Positions 7,032 to 14,165 are shown, counted from the first letter of the stretch. The stretch: 32,878 nt of DNA from Symbiodinium natans (GCA_905221605.1 CAJNDS010000437.1:77501-110378); one strand, 5' to 3'. The notes: generated by a model from the sequence alone, not told the origin. Numbers and translations are program-made.

Positions 7032-7424
7032 TTCAACGGGGGGAGGGGCGGGGGGAGTTCAAGGTTCTGGGTATCGGGCTTGGGCGGGTTCAGGTCTTAG
7101 GGTTCCAGGGTAGGGTTCCAGGGTTCAGGCTTTTTTTGGCCTAAACCCTAGACCTCAGGCTTCTAGCAACAAACCCTAAACGTTTAAGGTTTCGGGTTCC
7201 GGGCCTTGCAGAGATCCCTGGGCTGACCCAAATCCCTGGTAGAATTTAAAGAAACCTCTCAAATATGAAACCCTACACACCAAACCCGAGTTTGTTCTAG
7301 GGTCTCTAACCCTAAAACCCTAAACCTAAACCCTAAACCCTAAACCCTCGTCTGGTCGCCTGCAGCTGTTGGGACTCTGGGTGCTGCACTTTGGCGGCCC
7401 AAAACCTGGACCCTAGAACCTAGA

Positions 7425-7455
7425 AACCCCCTAAAACCCTAAACCCCTAAATCCT
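7425..7455 (-). repeat. Short degenerate ITS
   Basis: CCCTAAA-type units with an extra C; 7305-7345 holds a similar block. Confidence 0.75.
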
Positions 7456-7457
7456 CG

Positions 7458-7538
7458 AACAGTCCTTAAAAACGATGATAATACGGAGTACTGTGATCCC
7501 TACTGAGGACTGTTAGCAGAAAGGGGGAGAACCCAACC
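7458..7538. mobile_element. MITE family M, copy 1 (left end lost)
   Basis: AACAGTCCT (7459-7467) is inverted as AGGACTGTT (7506-7514). The right arm ATCCCTACTGAGGACTGTTAG continues into AGGGGGAGAAC, matching the right end of family M at 20.3 and 31.5 kb. The outer left end is missing. Confidence 0.6.
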
Positions 7539-7554
7539 TAAGTCCTAGAAGCCT

Positions 7555-7890
7555 AAAACCCTAAAATCCTAAAACCCTAAAACCCTAACACCCTAAACCC
7601 CTCTACCCTAGAACCCTAAACCCTAGGCCCTAGACCCTAAACCCTAGACCCTAAACCCTAAACCCTAAACCCTAAACCCCTATACCCTAGAACCCTGAAC
7701 CCTAAACCCTAAACCCCTAGAACCCCTAAACCCTAAAACCCTAAACCCCAAACACCCTAAACCCTAAAGCCCTAAACCCTCATCCCTAAACCCCGTAAAC
7801 CCACAACCCTAAACCCTCAACCCTAAACCCTAAACCCTTAACCCTACCCCAAAACCCTAAACCCTTAACCCTACCCCTAAACCCTAAATT
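7555..7890 (-). repeat. Long ITS, mixed CCCTAAA and CCCCTAAA
   Basis: About 45 units; CCCTAAAA at the start, then CCCCTAGA, CCCCTAAA and CCCTTAA variants intermixed. Confidence 0.9.
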
Positions 7891-7993
7891 CCCACCCAGG
7901 CCTGCTTAGGCCGTACCCACCCTTTTCAGGGTGCCTGGACCCAGCTTTTCACCCGACAGCGATAACACCATCGCTTGGAGTTACTATGCAAGC

Positions 7994-8080
7994 CTAAAGA
8001 GTTGTGTTGAGCTGCACCTCCAGTGCCGGTGCAGTACCCCGCAAACCTGACGACCTGTTCTGCCGGAGCGTGTTCAGGGA
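7994..8080 (-). CDS. Gene A exon with LR.NR module
   Basis: Minus frame of 29 codons reads SLNTLRQNRSSGLRG, then TAPALEVQLNTTL, TAG at 7994-7996. Its counterpart at 23928-24080 has DSLRKHR and later AAMVQGL. NTLRQNR/DSLRKHR align with silent changes (CTC/CTT, CGG/CGC, AGG/AGA) and conservative ones. It sits between the ARFAPGE and HHAM modules in both genes. A 105-codon Pro-rich plus frame overlaps it; I prefer the minus reading because of the paralogue. Confidence 0.4.
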   Translation of the reverse strand, partial: SLNTLRQNRSSGLRGTAPALEVQLNTTL

Positions 8081-8129
8081 TCAGGGGGGCCAGTCAGCCT
8101 GGGCGATTGCTCAAAAAACCCACTACCAA

Positions 8130-8275
8130 ACCCAAAAACATTGCCCCCCCGCCCTGACCCCCCCTGGCCCGCCCCTGCCCCCCCCGAACCCGCCCCCTCG
8201 CCCTTGGCTCCGCTGGCACCCCTGCACCTGGACCTGGGCCCCACCATTTTGGATTCTGGCGCCAAATTCCTGCCC
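8130..8275 (+). repeat. C-rich low-complexity tract
   Basis: CCCCGCCC and GCCCCTG repeats; produces Pro-rich frames on plus and Gly-rich frames on minus, none trusted. Confidence 0.7.
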
Positions 8276-8484
8276 CTTCCACTTCACTCACAGCCACGGC
8301 AACCTCCTACCCAACCGCTGAAAGGATGGGGGTGGGAAGTGGGAATTTAGGGCGTTAGCCCGAAACCCTAAAAGGAGAAAAGTTGGGTGGATGCCTGCGT
8401 AAGCAGGGGGTGGGAAAAATAAAACAACCCAACCTTTCTGGTTGTGGTGGCTCCAACTTCAATATACGCCGCCGCGACATATGC

Positions 8485-8517
8485 CGCCCCCTCACACCCC
8501 CTGGGTGTGTTGGGGCG
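8485..8517. repeat. GC-rich hairpin
   Basis: CGCCCC-CT-CACACCC, loop CCT, GGGTGTG-TT-GGGGCG: 13 pairs and one 2-nt mismatch. Upstream, CAACC/GGTTG (near 8432-8447) forms a second small stem. Confidence 0.6.
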
Positions 8518-8560
8518 CCATCTCCGCATGACATCTACTGCCGCGGCGCGGCGAGACGCC

Positions 8561-8632
8561 CTAAACCCTAAACCCTAAACCCTAAACCCTAAACCCTAAA
8601 CCCTAAACCCCAAACCCTAAACCCTAAACCCC
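8561..8632 (-). repeat. ITS, CCCTAAA array
   Basis: About ten units, near perfect. Confidence 0.95.
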
Positions 8633-8743
8633 CTACAGGCACCTGGGCTCCGTGTGGCCCTCGGGGTGCGCGGAGACCTGGAACCCGGGCGGCAGGGCCT
8701 CGCCCGGCGCAAACCTTGCCGCTGAGGGTCGGAATTTAGGTTT
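8633..8743 (-). CDS. Gene A exon with ARFAPGEALPPGF module
   Basis: Minus frame of 37 codons ending at TAG 8633-8635. It contains ARFAPGEALPPGF, then four variable residues, then HPEGHTEP. The copy at 24134-24280 keeps all of this (HPEGHSEP). Nearly every nucleotide difference is at a third position: transversions fall only in four-fold codons (Ala, Gly, Pro, Leu), while two-fold codons (Phe, His) show only transitions. The competing plus frame would need Cys/Trp, Asn/Lys and Arg/Ser changes. This is the clearest sign of selection on a protein in the window. The 5' side is interrupted by an ITS with flanking duplication. Product unknown. Confidence 0.6.
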   Translation of the reverse strand, partial: KPKFRPSAARFAPGEALPPGFQVSAHPEGHTEPRCL

Positions 8744-8945
8744 TTAGGGTTTAGGGTTTTAGGGTTTTAGGGTTAGGGTTTTAGGGTTTTAGGGTTTCAG
8801 GGTTTCAGGGTTTAGGGTTTAGGGTTTAGGGTTTAGGGTTTAGGGTTTAGGGTTTAGGGTTTAGGGTTTAGGGTTTAGGGTTTAGGGTTTAGGGTTTAGG
8901 GTTTAGGTTTAGGTTTAGGGTTTTAACCTTGCCAGCTGAGGGTCG
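8712..8945 (+). repeat. ITS block with 20-21-nt flanking duplication
   Basis: TTTAGGG array (8735-8924, about 20 units, TTTTAGGG at the left) between AACCTTGCCGCTGAGGGTCG (8712-8731) and the same sequence with one inserted A (8925-8945). Confidence 0.85.
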
Positions 8946-9044
8946 AAGGGCCCCAACACCCCTAAGCCCTTTGGGGGGTTGGGGTTTAGGTGTAGCGTTG
9001 AGGGTTGAGGGTTGAGAGTTTAGGGTCTAGGGCTAGGTTCTAAA

Positions 9045-9165
9045 CCCTACCTACAACTCCCTGTTCCCACAGTTTTGTGGCACTTGCATCTTGTTTGGCA
9101 GGCAGAGCAGGAAACCTCAGCGAGAAAGCCTTACCCTTACACCTTACATCTAGCAGGATGCCTTG
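9045..9165. other. Island with open frames on both strands
   Basis: The minus strand reads RFPALPAKQDASATKLWEQG to a TAG; the plus strand has an acceptor-like TTCCCACAG followed by FCGTC. No paralogue decides between them. Confidence 0.3.
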
Positions 9166-9191
9166 GGGTTTAAAGTGTCGGGCTGGGTTTA

Positions 9192-9308
9192 GGGTCGCCC
9201 CTAGACTATACTCCCCTTAAAACCTTAATACAAAACAGTATAATATCCTCTTGGGTTTTATGAACACAAGTTAAAAAAAATGATTCCCAAGGGGTATATG
9301 GTAGACCC
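9192..9308. mobile_element. MITE-like element, ATACCCCTT ends
   Basis: 117 nt, AT-rich, no ORF. The left arm includes TATACTCCCCTT (9207-9218) and the right arm AAGGGGTATA (9289-9298). The outer five bases GGGTC and GACCC also pair. Termini differ from family M and from the 592-700 element. Confidence 0.5.
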
Positions 9309-9316
9309 GAAGAGCC

Positions 9317-9375
9317 CCCCCCCACTCCCTCCCCCCCCCCCCCCCCCCCCCCACTTCTCCCTCCCCCCCCCCCCC
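9317..9375 (+). repeat. Poly-C tract
   Basis: Three long C runs separated by ACTCC and ACTTCTCC. Confidence 0.95.
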
Positions 9376-9386
9376 GCGAATCCGGA

Positions 9387-9427
9387 AACCCTAAACCCTA
9401 AACCCTAAACCCTAAACCCTAAACCCT
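9387..9427 (-). repeat. Short ITS, CCCTAAA
   Basis: Six perfect units. Confidence 0.95.
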
Positions 9428-9547
9428 CCTTGTGTACCTCCCTATACCCCTTAAAATCAGCGGCCGAGGTCCCGGCCACTTCCCCTGCGCGTGGTCCAAG
9501 GCCGAACCGAGCTGCTGCCCAAATTGGTCTGAGGGCCGGCTCCGGGG
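9419..9547 (-). CDS. Gene A exon with LDHAQGKW module
   Basis: Minus frame of 43 codons includes SDQFGQQLGSALDHAQGKWP and ends in the ITS. The core LDHAQGKW is shared with 24979-25107; the three base differences inside it (CAC/CAT, GCG/GCC, GGG/GGC) are all silent. A weaker relative AQLKWP is at 1.78 kb. This is the most upstream of the five modules shared by genes A and B. GGGCAGCAG before CTCGG may be an acceptor. Confidence 0.5.
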   Translation of the reverse strand, partial: PRSRPSDQFGQQLGSALDHAQGKWPGPRPLILRGIGRYTRRV

Positions 9548-9554
9548 CTAGCTT

Positions 9555-9755
9555 GGGGTTTAGAGTTTAGGGTTTAGGGTTTAGGGTTTAGGGTTTAGGG
9601 TTTAGGGTTTAGGGTTTAGGGTTTAGGGTTTAGGGTTTAGGGTTTAGGGTTTAGGGCTTAGGGCTTAGGGTTTAGGGTTTAGGGTTCAGGGCTTAGGGCT
9701 TCGGGTTTAGGGTTTAGGGTTTAGGGCTGAGGGTTTAGGGCTTAGGGCTTAGGGC
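9555..9755 (+). repeat. ITS, TTTAGGG array
   Basis: About 14 perfect units then CTTAGGG, TTCAGGG and CTGAGGG. Confidence 0.95.
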
Positions 9756-9816
9756 TGATGTCTGAGCGCCAGCAGGCTTCGGGGTCGAAGGACTGAGGGA
9801 CTTTCGATGCTAATTT

Positions 9817-9884
9817 ACATGTGGTCACTTCTCTACATGATGGTCCCGCTTAGAAGGGACCATCATGTTGAGAGCTGATCATGT
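9817..9884. mobile_element. Hairpin element
   Basis: Perfect 13-bp inverted repeat ACATGATGGTCCC / GGGACCATCATGT (9835-9847, 9855-9867) with an 7-nt loop. Outer arms pair as well: CTCT with AGAG and ACATG with CATGT. About 68 nt; the palindromic form suggests a very small MITE or a structured RNA. Confidence 0.6.
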
Positions 9885-10045
9885 ACTGCTTCTCTTGGGC
9901 AGGGGGGGTAAACCCTAAACCCTAAACCGTGGTCCCATCCTCCTTCGTTGCAGAGACTGGTAGAGTCTTGGGAAGAGGACATGTAGGACTTCAGAATTCG
10001 AGGAGGCCTGAGGTGAACCTGGGAGTAGGGTTTAGGGTTTAGGGT
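9863..10045 (-). CDS. Possible ORF, unknown
   Basis: A 60-codon minus frame from an ITS into the hairpin element. It includes PPRILKSYMSSSQDSTSLCN and EGGWDHG. The second part passes through two telomere units and the hairpin arm, so only 9930-10023 is a plausible exon. Confidence 0.2.
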   Translation of the reverse strand, partial: TLNPKPYSQVHLRPPRILKSYMSSSQDSTSLCNEGGWDHGLGFRVYPPCPREAVHDQLST

Positions 10046-10085
10046 TTAGGGTTTAGGGTTTAGGGTTAAGGGTTAAGGGTTTAGG
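10024..10085 (+). repeat. Short ITS, TTTAGGG
   Basis: Six units plus two TTAAGGG. Confidence 0.9.
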
Positions 10086-10148
10086 GAAGAGGGAGAAGCC
10101 TCAAGGGCCCTAAGCTCTACATCCCGTAAGAATTGGGGTATAAGCACC

Positions 10149-10226
10149 CTACCACACTCTTTCCCCACTGCTGACGACCTGCAGAAAGACTCCTCTCAAA
10201 CACAAACATGTTGCCCCAAACTCCAT
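10149..10226 (-). CDS. Possible short ORF with ATG
   Basis: 25 residues, MEFGATCLCLRGVFLQVVSS then GERVW, stop TAG 10149-10151. No support beyond composition. Confidence 0.18.
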   Translation of the reverse strand: MEFGATCLCLRGVFLQVVSSGERVW

Positions 10227-10229
10227 AGC

Positions 10230-10330
10230 AGGCCCTAAACCCTCAACCCTAAACCCTAGCCCTAAACCCTAAACCCCAAACCCTAAACCCTAAACCCCAA
10301 ACGCCCTCCGAAACCTTCAACCCTGAACCC
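10230..10330 (-). repeat. ITS, CCCTAAA array
   Basis: About nine units; CCCCAAA and CCCTCAA variants on the right. Confidence 0.85.
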
Positions 10331-10408
10331 TCAACCCGACTCACACTCGGTCGAGTCTCTGAAGTTGCTCACCACCATGGACTGGGCCTCCGGAGGCAGG
10401 TTCAGGGT
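10331..10408 (-). CDS. Possible short exon
   Basis: Minus frame LPPEAQSMVVSNFRDSTECE, stop TGA 10331-10333; upstream end lies in the ITS. Confidence 0.2.
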   Translation of the reverse strand, partial: TLNLPPEAQSMVVSNFRDSTECESG

Positions 10409-10615
10409 TTAGGGTTTAGGGTTTAGGGTTTAGGGTTTAGGGTTTAGGGTTTAGGGTTTAGGGTTTAGGGTTCAGGGGTTTAGGGTTTAGGGTTTAGGGT
10501 TTGGGGTTTAGGGTTTAGGGGTTAGGGTTTAGGGTTTAGGGTTTAGGGCTTAGGGTTTTAGGGTTTTAGGGTTTTAGGGTTTTAGGGTTTTAGGGTTTTA
10601 GGGTTTAGGGTTTGG
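10402..10615 (+). repeat. ITS switching to TTTTAGGG
   Basis: About 20 TTTAGGG units, then seven consecutive TTTTAGGG octamers (about 10553-10607). Confidence 0.95.
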
Positions 10616-10904
10616 GCCTGGGGTCTGAGAAGGAGTTCGTATGGGATCCCATATCTCCGGGGTAGCGCGGGGATCCTATGGGATCTCTCTGGGCAGGCGT
10701 TAAAGCGCACAAAGCCTGCTAGCGCTATCTTTGCCCTGTCCATGACGCGACTGAACTCCAACTGTTGCTTAAGGGCCCGGCCCCTAAACACAAAACCCTA
10801 AACCATAAACCCTAAACCCTAAAACCTAACTGCTACTTAAGGGCCCGGCCCAAACTCGAAAACCCCCAACATCTGGCTGGCTGAGTTTCAGAGGGTGAGA
10901 AAGG
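10582..10904 (-). pseudogene. Open frame interrupted by ITS insertion
   Basis: The minus frame covers 10582-10791 and includes ALKQQLEFSRVMDRAKIALA, then GFVRFNACPERSHR. It is cut off upstream by a telomeric block flanked by 24-nt direct repeats (10760-10783 and 10828-10851, two mismatches). Without the block and one copy, the frame would continue upstream to 10904, through CWGFSSLGRALKQQ. The upstream copy (10828-10851) now has TAG where the other has CAA. TATGGGATCCCATA (10640-10653) is a 14-bp palindrome inside the frame. Confidence 0.4.
10760..10851 (-). repeat. ITS block with 24-nt flanking duplication
   Basis: A drifted CCCTAAA block of 44 nt between two copies of a 24-nt sequence ending CTTAAGGGCCCGGCCC. 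The copies differ at two positions. Confidence 0.8.
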
Positions 10905-10956
10905 CTACCTACCCAAAACCACCCAAAACCAAAACTCGACCTAAACCCTAAACCCT

Positions 10957-11128
10957 GAAACCGAACCGAAAACCCGAAACCCTAAACCCCTAAACCCTAA
11001 ACCCCTAAACCACTAAACCCCTAAACCCCTAAACCCCTAAACCCCTAAACCCCTAAGCCCCTAAACCCCTAAACCCCTAAACCCCTAAACCCCTAAACCC
11101 CGAAACCGAACCGTAAACCCGAAACCCT
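10957..11128 (-). repeat. CCCCTAAA octamer array with 27-nt flanking duplication
   Basis: About 14 CCCCTAAA octamers (10985-11101) between two 27-nt copies that begin GAAACCGAACCG and end AAACCCGAAACCCT (one mismatch). The flanks are themselves telomere-like, so internal array rearrangement is also possible. Confidence 0.75.
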
Positions 11129-11212
11129 GAACCTACACCGTGGCATGGCCTGCTGCAGGTTGCTGCCGACGTTCTGCGCGTGCGGACGAGTGAGAAGGGA
11201 AGGGGGTGGTGG

Positions 11213-11340
11213 TTTAGGGTTTAGGGTTTAGGGTTCAGGGTTCAGGGTTCAGCAGTTCAGGGTTCAGGGTTCAGGGTTCAGGGTTCAGGGTTTAGGGTTT
11301 AGGGCTTAGGGCTCAGGGTTTAGGGCTTAGGGTTCGGGAC
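11213..11340 (+). repeat. ITS rich in TTCAGGG
   Basis: TTTAGGG ends with a central run of eight TTCAGGG. Confidence 0.9.
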
Positions 11341-11462
11341 TTCGGGCTGGGTTTACAGGTCGCCAGTCGGGGTGGGGTTGTCGGCGAAGGAACATATTGC
11401 CCTCCTCGGGCTACCCCTGGCCGGCAAGCCGGAAACCCCAATCCCTCGAGAACCCAAAAGCC
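11313..11462 (-). CDS. Possible exon, unknown
   Basis: Minus frame of 50 codons: GFPACRPGVARGGQYVPSPT then TPPRLATCKPSP, running into ITS codons before TGA. GGQYV recalls GQQYV in the neighbouring module, which may be chance. Confidence 0.25.
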   Translation of the reverse strand, partial: GFWVLEGLGFPACRPGVARGGQYVPSPTTPPRLATCKPSPKSRTLSPKP

Positions 11463-11683
11463 TTAACAACCCTGAAACCAGCAAAAGCCCCAAAACCCTA
11501 GATAACCCTAAACCCTAAAACCTAAAATTCCTAGAAATCTACAACTGCAACTCTGAAAACCTCTCCCCCCGAAGGGTAAAACGGCTCGTTGCCACGAGCC
11601 CGGGTGCCCTAAGGCCCTAAGGAACACCAAAAAACCTAAACCTAAACCCTAAACCCTAAACCCTAGTCTGAAAAAAAAAAGAC

Positions 11684-11770
11684 TTAGGATATAGGAGGTC
11701 GAGGCCTTTGCATGGGGTTGATGACACCCTGAACCTTGAACCCATTTGCAAAGTTTGGGTCTCTTAGGGT
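11684..11770 (-). CDS. VQG module exon, unit 3
   Basis: Minus frame reads FANGFKVQGVINPMQRPRPP and ends at TAA 11684-11686. Relatives are AFRVQGLIN (12537-12680) and CVQGLLQV (12927-13082). Lys/Arg, Val/Leu and Ile/Leu exchanges with a constant VQG argue for a protein signal. It lies just downstream (minus sense) of a GQQY module, as the other two do. Confidence 0.45.
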   Translation of the reverse strand, partial: TLRDPNFANGFKVQGVINPMQRPRPPIS

Positions 11771-11790
11771 TCACAGAAATCGGGCTTAGG

Positions 11791-11880
11791 TTGGGATGTT
11801 CCCCTTATACTAACAGTCCTTGATAGGGATCATAGTAGGGGCTACTCGAATCCCTATTAAGGACTGTTGGTATTCAACCC
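11791..11880. mobile_element. MITE family M, copy 2
   Basis: Left arm GGGATGTTCCCCTTATAC, then TAACAGTCCTTGATAGGGAT, faces ATCCCTATTAAGGACTGTTG (one mismatch over 19). The outermost right bases have decayed to TCAACCC. Body has no ORF. Confidence 0.75.
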
Positions 11881-11963
11881 GAACAAAAGAACCTGGAACC
11901 AAGTTCAACCCTCTCATGGGACCTTGATACTCCGCCCCCTACCCCCCCACACCCCCCCACCGC

Positions 11964-12010
11964 CCAAAGAAACGCGCCTGCACGTACTGCTGTCCGGACT
12001 GCAAGAGCAG
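11964..12010 (-). CDS. GQQY module exon, copy 1
   Basis: Minus strand: GCCCTGCTCTTGCAG, then codons for SGQQYVQARFFGR. The polypyrimidine tract plus CAG looks like an acceptor. A stop lies a few codons upstream in this frame, so the exon must begin at the acceptor if real. Position V in QQYVQA is V, L, M, L and V in the five copies, always with T as second base. Confidence 0.45.
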
Positions 12011-12043
12011 GGCAGATCACACGACCCCGAGAAGTCCTAAACC

Positions 12044-12244
12044 CTAAACCCTAAACCCCAAACCCAAGATTTTTACTAAAAGCAGGGCATGCTCCAAAGG
12101 AGACCCCCAATGGGGTTCCGCGGCTCCAGCATCCCCCCCTAAAGCCCTAAAGGCTATAGCGGCCGCGGGCTTAGGGTTTAGGGTTACCCAGGAGTAACGT
12201 AGGAACCCTTTTGGTTTAAAGGGGTTTATAAGGGAACCTAAACC
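12044..12244 (-). CDS. Putative exon, Ala/Leu-rich
   Basis: A 66-residue minus frame with little telomeric sequence: KPAAAIAFRALGGDAGAAEP, then HWGSPLEHALLLVKILG. It stops in the ITS at 12044-12046. It may form a helical segment. The upstream third overlaps a repeat shared with 19.98 kb, which lowers confidence. Confidence 0.3.
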   Translation of the reverse strand, partial: GLGSLINPFKPKGFLRYSWVTLNPKPAAAIAFRALGGDAGAAEPHWGSPLEHALLLVKILGLGFRV

Positions 12245-12285
12245 CTAAAAGAAGGAAACGAGGGCCTAATCTGGGTCCTAGTTAT
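12229..12285. repeat. Dispersed repeat shared with 19978-20130
   Basis: AAGGGAACCTAAA and GGGCCTAATCTGGGTCCTAG both recur near 19978 and 20106 with few changes. There the two parts are separated by a CCCTAAG/CCCTAAA array. Confidence 0.55.
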
Positions 12286-12299
12286 TGTTTAGAAATATA

Positions 12300-12371
12300 T
12301 TTAGATATGTACATCTACTAAATTAGTTCTTATACATGGTGTATATGATATGTAGTTACATATATCTTAAA
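12300..12371. mobile_element. AT-rich inverted-repeat element
   Basis: TTTAGATATGTACATCTAC faces GTAGTTACATATATCTTAAA; arms pair with small gaps. 72 nt in a strongly AT-rich patch (12285-12385). Confidence 0.45.
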
Positions 12372-12536
12372 TCCATGTATTGCTGTCGTCATTTCAAGGT
12401 TTCGTCTTTCGGGTCCTCAAGCACGTCTAGAGTTTCGCATGCTGTCCTCTGAACCCAACACCCCCAAAAAAAAGAAAGGGACTGCAGTCCAGACAAGCCT
12501 TGGGATGAAAAGCGTAAGATAGGGTTTAGGGTTTAA

Positions 12537-12680
12537 TTAGGGCTTGCGGTCCAGCGCTGAGGGTGACAGGCATCCCGAAAGCCTCCAAAAAACCCGAAAC
12601 CTACACGTGACGTTGATGAGACCCTGAACCCTGAACGCACCTGTAACAAACAGCTCGACTGGGGGCTTCGGGCTTAGGGT
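12537..12680 (-). CDS. VQG module exon, unit 2
   Basis: Minus frame of 48 codons: VELFVTGAFRVQGLINVTCR, then FRVFWRLSGCLSPSALDRKP, TAA at 12537-12539. An acceptor-like GTTTGTTACAG ends two codons before the conserved core. See the related exons at 11684 and 12927. Confidence 0.5.
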   Translation of the reverse strand, partial: TLSPKPPVELFVTGAFRVQGLINVTCRFRVFWRLSGCLSPSALDRKP

Positions 12681-12725
12681 TTAGGGTTTAGGGTTTAGGG
12701 TTTAGGGTTTAGGGTCTTAGGGATT
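12660..12725 (+). repeat. Short ITS, TTTAGGG
   Basis: Seven units. Confidence 0.9.
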
Positions 12726-12745
12726 AGAGTTGAGGGCGTAGGGCC

Positions 12746-12940
12746 CTACAGCCCTCTCATCAGCCCTCGTCGGACGTGCGCCTGCATGTACTGCTGTCCA
12801 GCTTGCTGCGCGTTCTGCAGGCGGGAAGCATGCGGAGGGTGGTCGTAAATCAGGGGACCATCCTGGAACTGGCCCTCAACAATTACTGTACGGATATACG
12901 ACAAGGGGAATTTGGGTTTATAGGGTTTAGGGTTTAGGGT
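12746..12940 (-). CDS. GQQY module exon, copy 3 (longest)
   Basis: A 64-residue minus frame ending at TAG 12746-12748: VIVEGQFQDGPLIYDHPPHA, then SRLQNAQQAGQQYMQAHVRR, then GLMRGL. It contains the GQQY.QA motif shared with 11.98, 13.71, 14.23 and 15.28 kb. Here the region before the motif is open too. GCCTGCAG upstream of the motif is the weakest acceptor of the five. Its upstream end enters an ITS flanked by diverged direct repeats (12891-12910, 12949-12967); a frame to the right of that ITS (12927-13082) could be the preceding exon. Confidence 0.5.
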   Translation of the reverse strand, partial: TLNPKPYKPKFPLSYIRTVIVEGQFQDGPLIYDHPPHASRLQNAQQAGQQYMQAHVRRGLMRGL

Positions 12941-12967
12941 TTAGGGTTCGGTATACACAAGAGGGAC
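12891..12967 (+). repeat. ITS block with diverged flanking duplication
   Basis: Five TTTAGGG units between CGGATATACGACAAGGGGAA and CGGTATACACAAGAGGGAC. About 80 per cent match with gaps; weaker than the other cases. Confidence 0.5.
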
Positions 12968-13082
12968 TATACCTCACAGCAACCCCCAAGACCTGCAGCA
13001 AGCCCTGAACGCACCCAATCTCACACAGCCCCCCGGACCATATGCCGTAGAGCCTCAGCCTTGAAGACCTACAACCTAAACC
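12927..13082 (-). CDS. VQG module exon, unit 1
   Basis: Minus frame of 52 codons includes GGLCEIGCVQGLLQVLGVAV, then RYSPSCVYR, and stops inside the ITS. CVQGLLQV lines up with KVQGVINP and RVQGLINV. It is preceded (minus sense) by GQQY copy 2 at 13.7 kb and followed by GQQY copy 3. Confidence 0.4.
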   Translation of the reverse strand, partial: GLGCRSSRLRLYGIWSGGLCEIGCVQGLLQVLGVAVRYSPSCVYRTLNPKP

Positions 13083-13130
13083 CTATACCCTAAACCCTAA
13101 ACCCTAAACCCTAAACCCTAAAACCTAAAC
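13079..13130 (-). repeat. Short ITS, CCCTAAA
   Basis: Seven units. Confidence 0.9.
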
Positions 13131-13263
13131 CCACAACCCTCAACCCTCAACCGCCACGACACACCTCCCCCACACCGTACAACAGCATCCTGCATGTTGT
13201 AATCAGCCCGGACCCGAGACTTCAAGACTTGATGGAGCATGCTCAAGTCTCGCCCAACACGAA

Positions 13264-13267
13264 ACTC

Positions 13268-13311
<44 letters not shown>

Positions 13312-13405
13312 TCTGTCTCTCACTCTCTCTCTCACTCTCTCTCACACTCTCTCACTCTCACACTCCCTCACACTAGCACACTCTCACTCTCACTCTCACT
13401 CACAG
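13264..13405 (+). repeat. CT/CTCA microsatellite
   Basis: CTCTCT run drifting to CTCACT and CACTCTCA. Gives spurious Ser/Leu and Arg/Glu frames on the two strands. Confidence 0.95.
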
Positions 13406-13605
13406 GGTTTTGTTTGGGGGGGGGTCTTAAGGTTTAGGGCTTTCGGCTGGATTGCAGTCAAAAACTTCTGACAAAAAGCCCGAAAATTGAACCTCTTAAG
13501 CCCAAAAAGGGAGAAAACAAAAAATCCCAAGGGCCGACCCAGTAAGGCATTAGGCTAAAGTTTATGGTTTTAGGATTAAGGGCTACAGGGCTGAGGGTCT
13601 GAGGG

Positions 13606-13660
13606 TCAGGGCACTTTCCGACGCTGCCGCTGCGCTTTAGGAACCAAGCCTTTGCCCCTC

Positions 13661-13697
<37 letters not shown>

Positions 13698-13809
13698 AGA
13701 AGCGCGCCTGGAGGTACTGCTGCCCGGCCTGCAAGCAGAGGGAAGACATGGCCCCAAGCCCAAGATCTACCAAAACCCGTCGACTCTGGGCAAGCTCCGT
13801 CAAGCGCAA
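13606..13809 (-). CDS. GQQY module exon, copy 2
   Basis: Minus strand: TCTTCCCTCTGCTTGCAG is an excellent acceptor, followed by codons for AGQQYLQARFFG and then a glycine run from the G tract (13663-13695). Compared with copy 1, changes are GGA/GGG and CGT/CGC (silent), Val/Leu and Ser/Ala. The frame is also open upstream of the acceptor (TELAQSRRVLVDLGLGAMSS), so a longer exon is possible. Confidence 0.45.
13663..13695 (+). repeat. Poly-C tract
   Basis: 33 C in a row, directly downstream (minus sense) of GQQY copy 2. Runs of C also adjoin copies 1 and 4. Confidence 0.95.
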
Positions 13810-13955
13810 AAGCCAAAACCGGCGAGACCCTACGCCGCAAGTCCAAAAGCCCTGAAGACCCCACAGCCTCGAACGCGCAAAGCATGTGGTGTTTTCTCCA
13901 TAAATCCCAGACAGCAGATGCCCCTCCCTACACCCTAAAACCTAAACCCTAGGCC

Positions 13956-14042
13956 CTAAACCCTAAACCCTGGAAGCACCCGGATGAAACCAAGAACTCC
14001 TAGGAGCGGCACCTTCCTCCCAAATTTCCCGAACACAGCCAT
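13956..14042 (-). CDS. Possible ORF with ATG
   Basis: 28 residues, MAVFGKFGRKVPLLGVLGFI then RVLPGFRV, ending in ITS. An alternative minus frame is also open (DGCVREIWEEGAAPRSSWFH). No paralogue. Confidence 0.22.
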   Translation of the reverse strand: MAVFGKFGRKVPLLGVLGFIRVLPGFRV

Positions 14043-14069
14043 CCTGAAAACTCCTGAAGCCTTAACCTT

Positions 14070-14165
14070 ACACCCGAAGGTTTAGAGTTTAGGGCTTAAC
14101 GTCATGTTTTGGGGCTTAGTTGAAGGGTTAAGGGTTTAGGGTTTAGGGTTTAGGGTTTAGGGTTC
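14070..14165 (+). repeat. Short ITS, TTTAGGG
   Basis: Clean only at 14128-14163. Confidence 0.85.

Noticed and set aside
8004-8350. Pro-rich plus ORFs and Gly-rich minus ORFs
   Set aside because: They arise from a C-rich low-complexity tract and overlap in several frames; only the 7994-8080 minus exon has a paralogue.
13118-13471. Ser/Leu- and Arg/Glu-rich ORFs
   Set aside because: Both are translations of the CT microsatellite.
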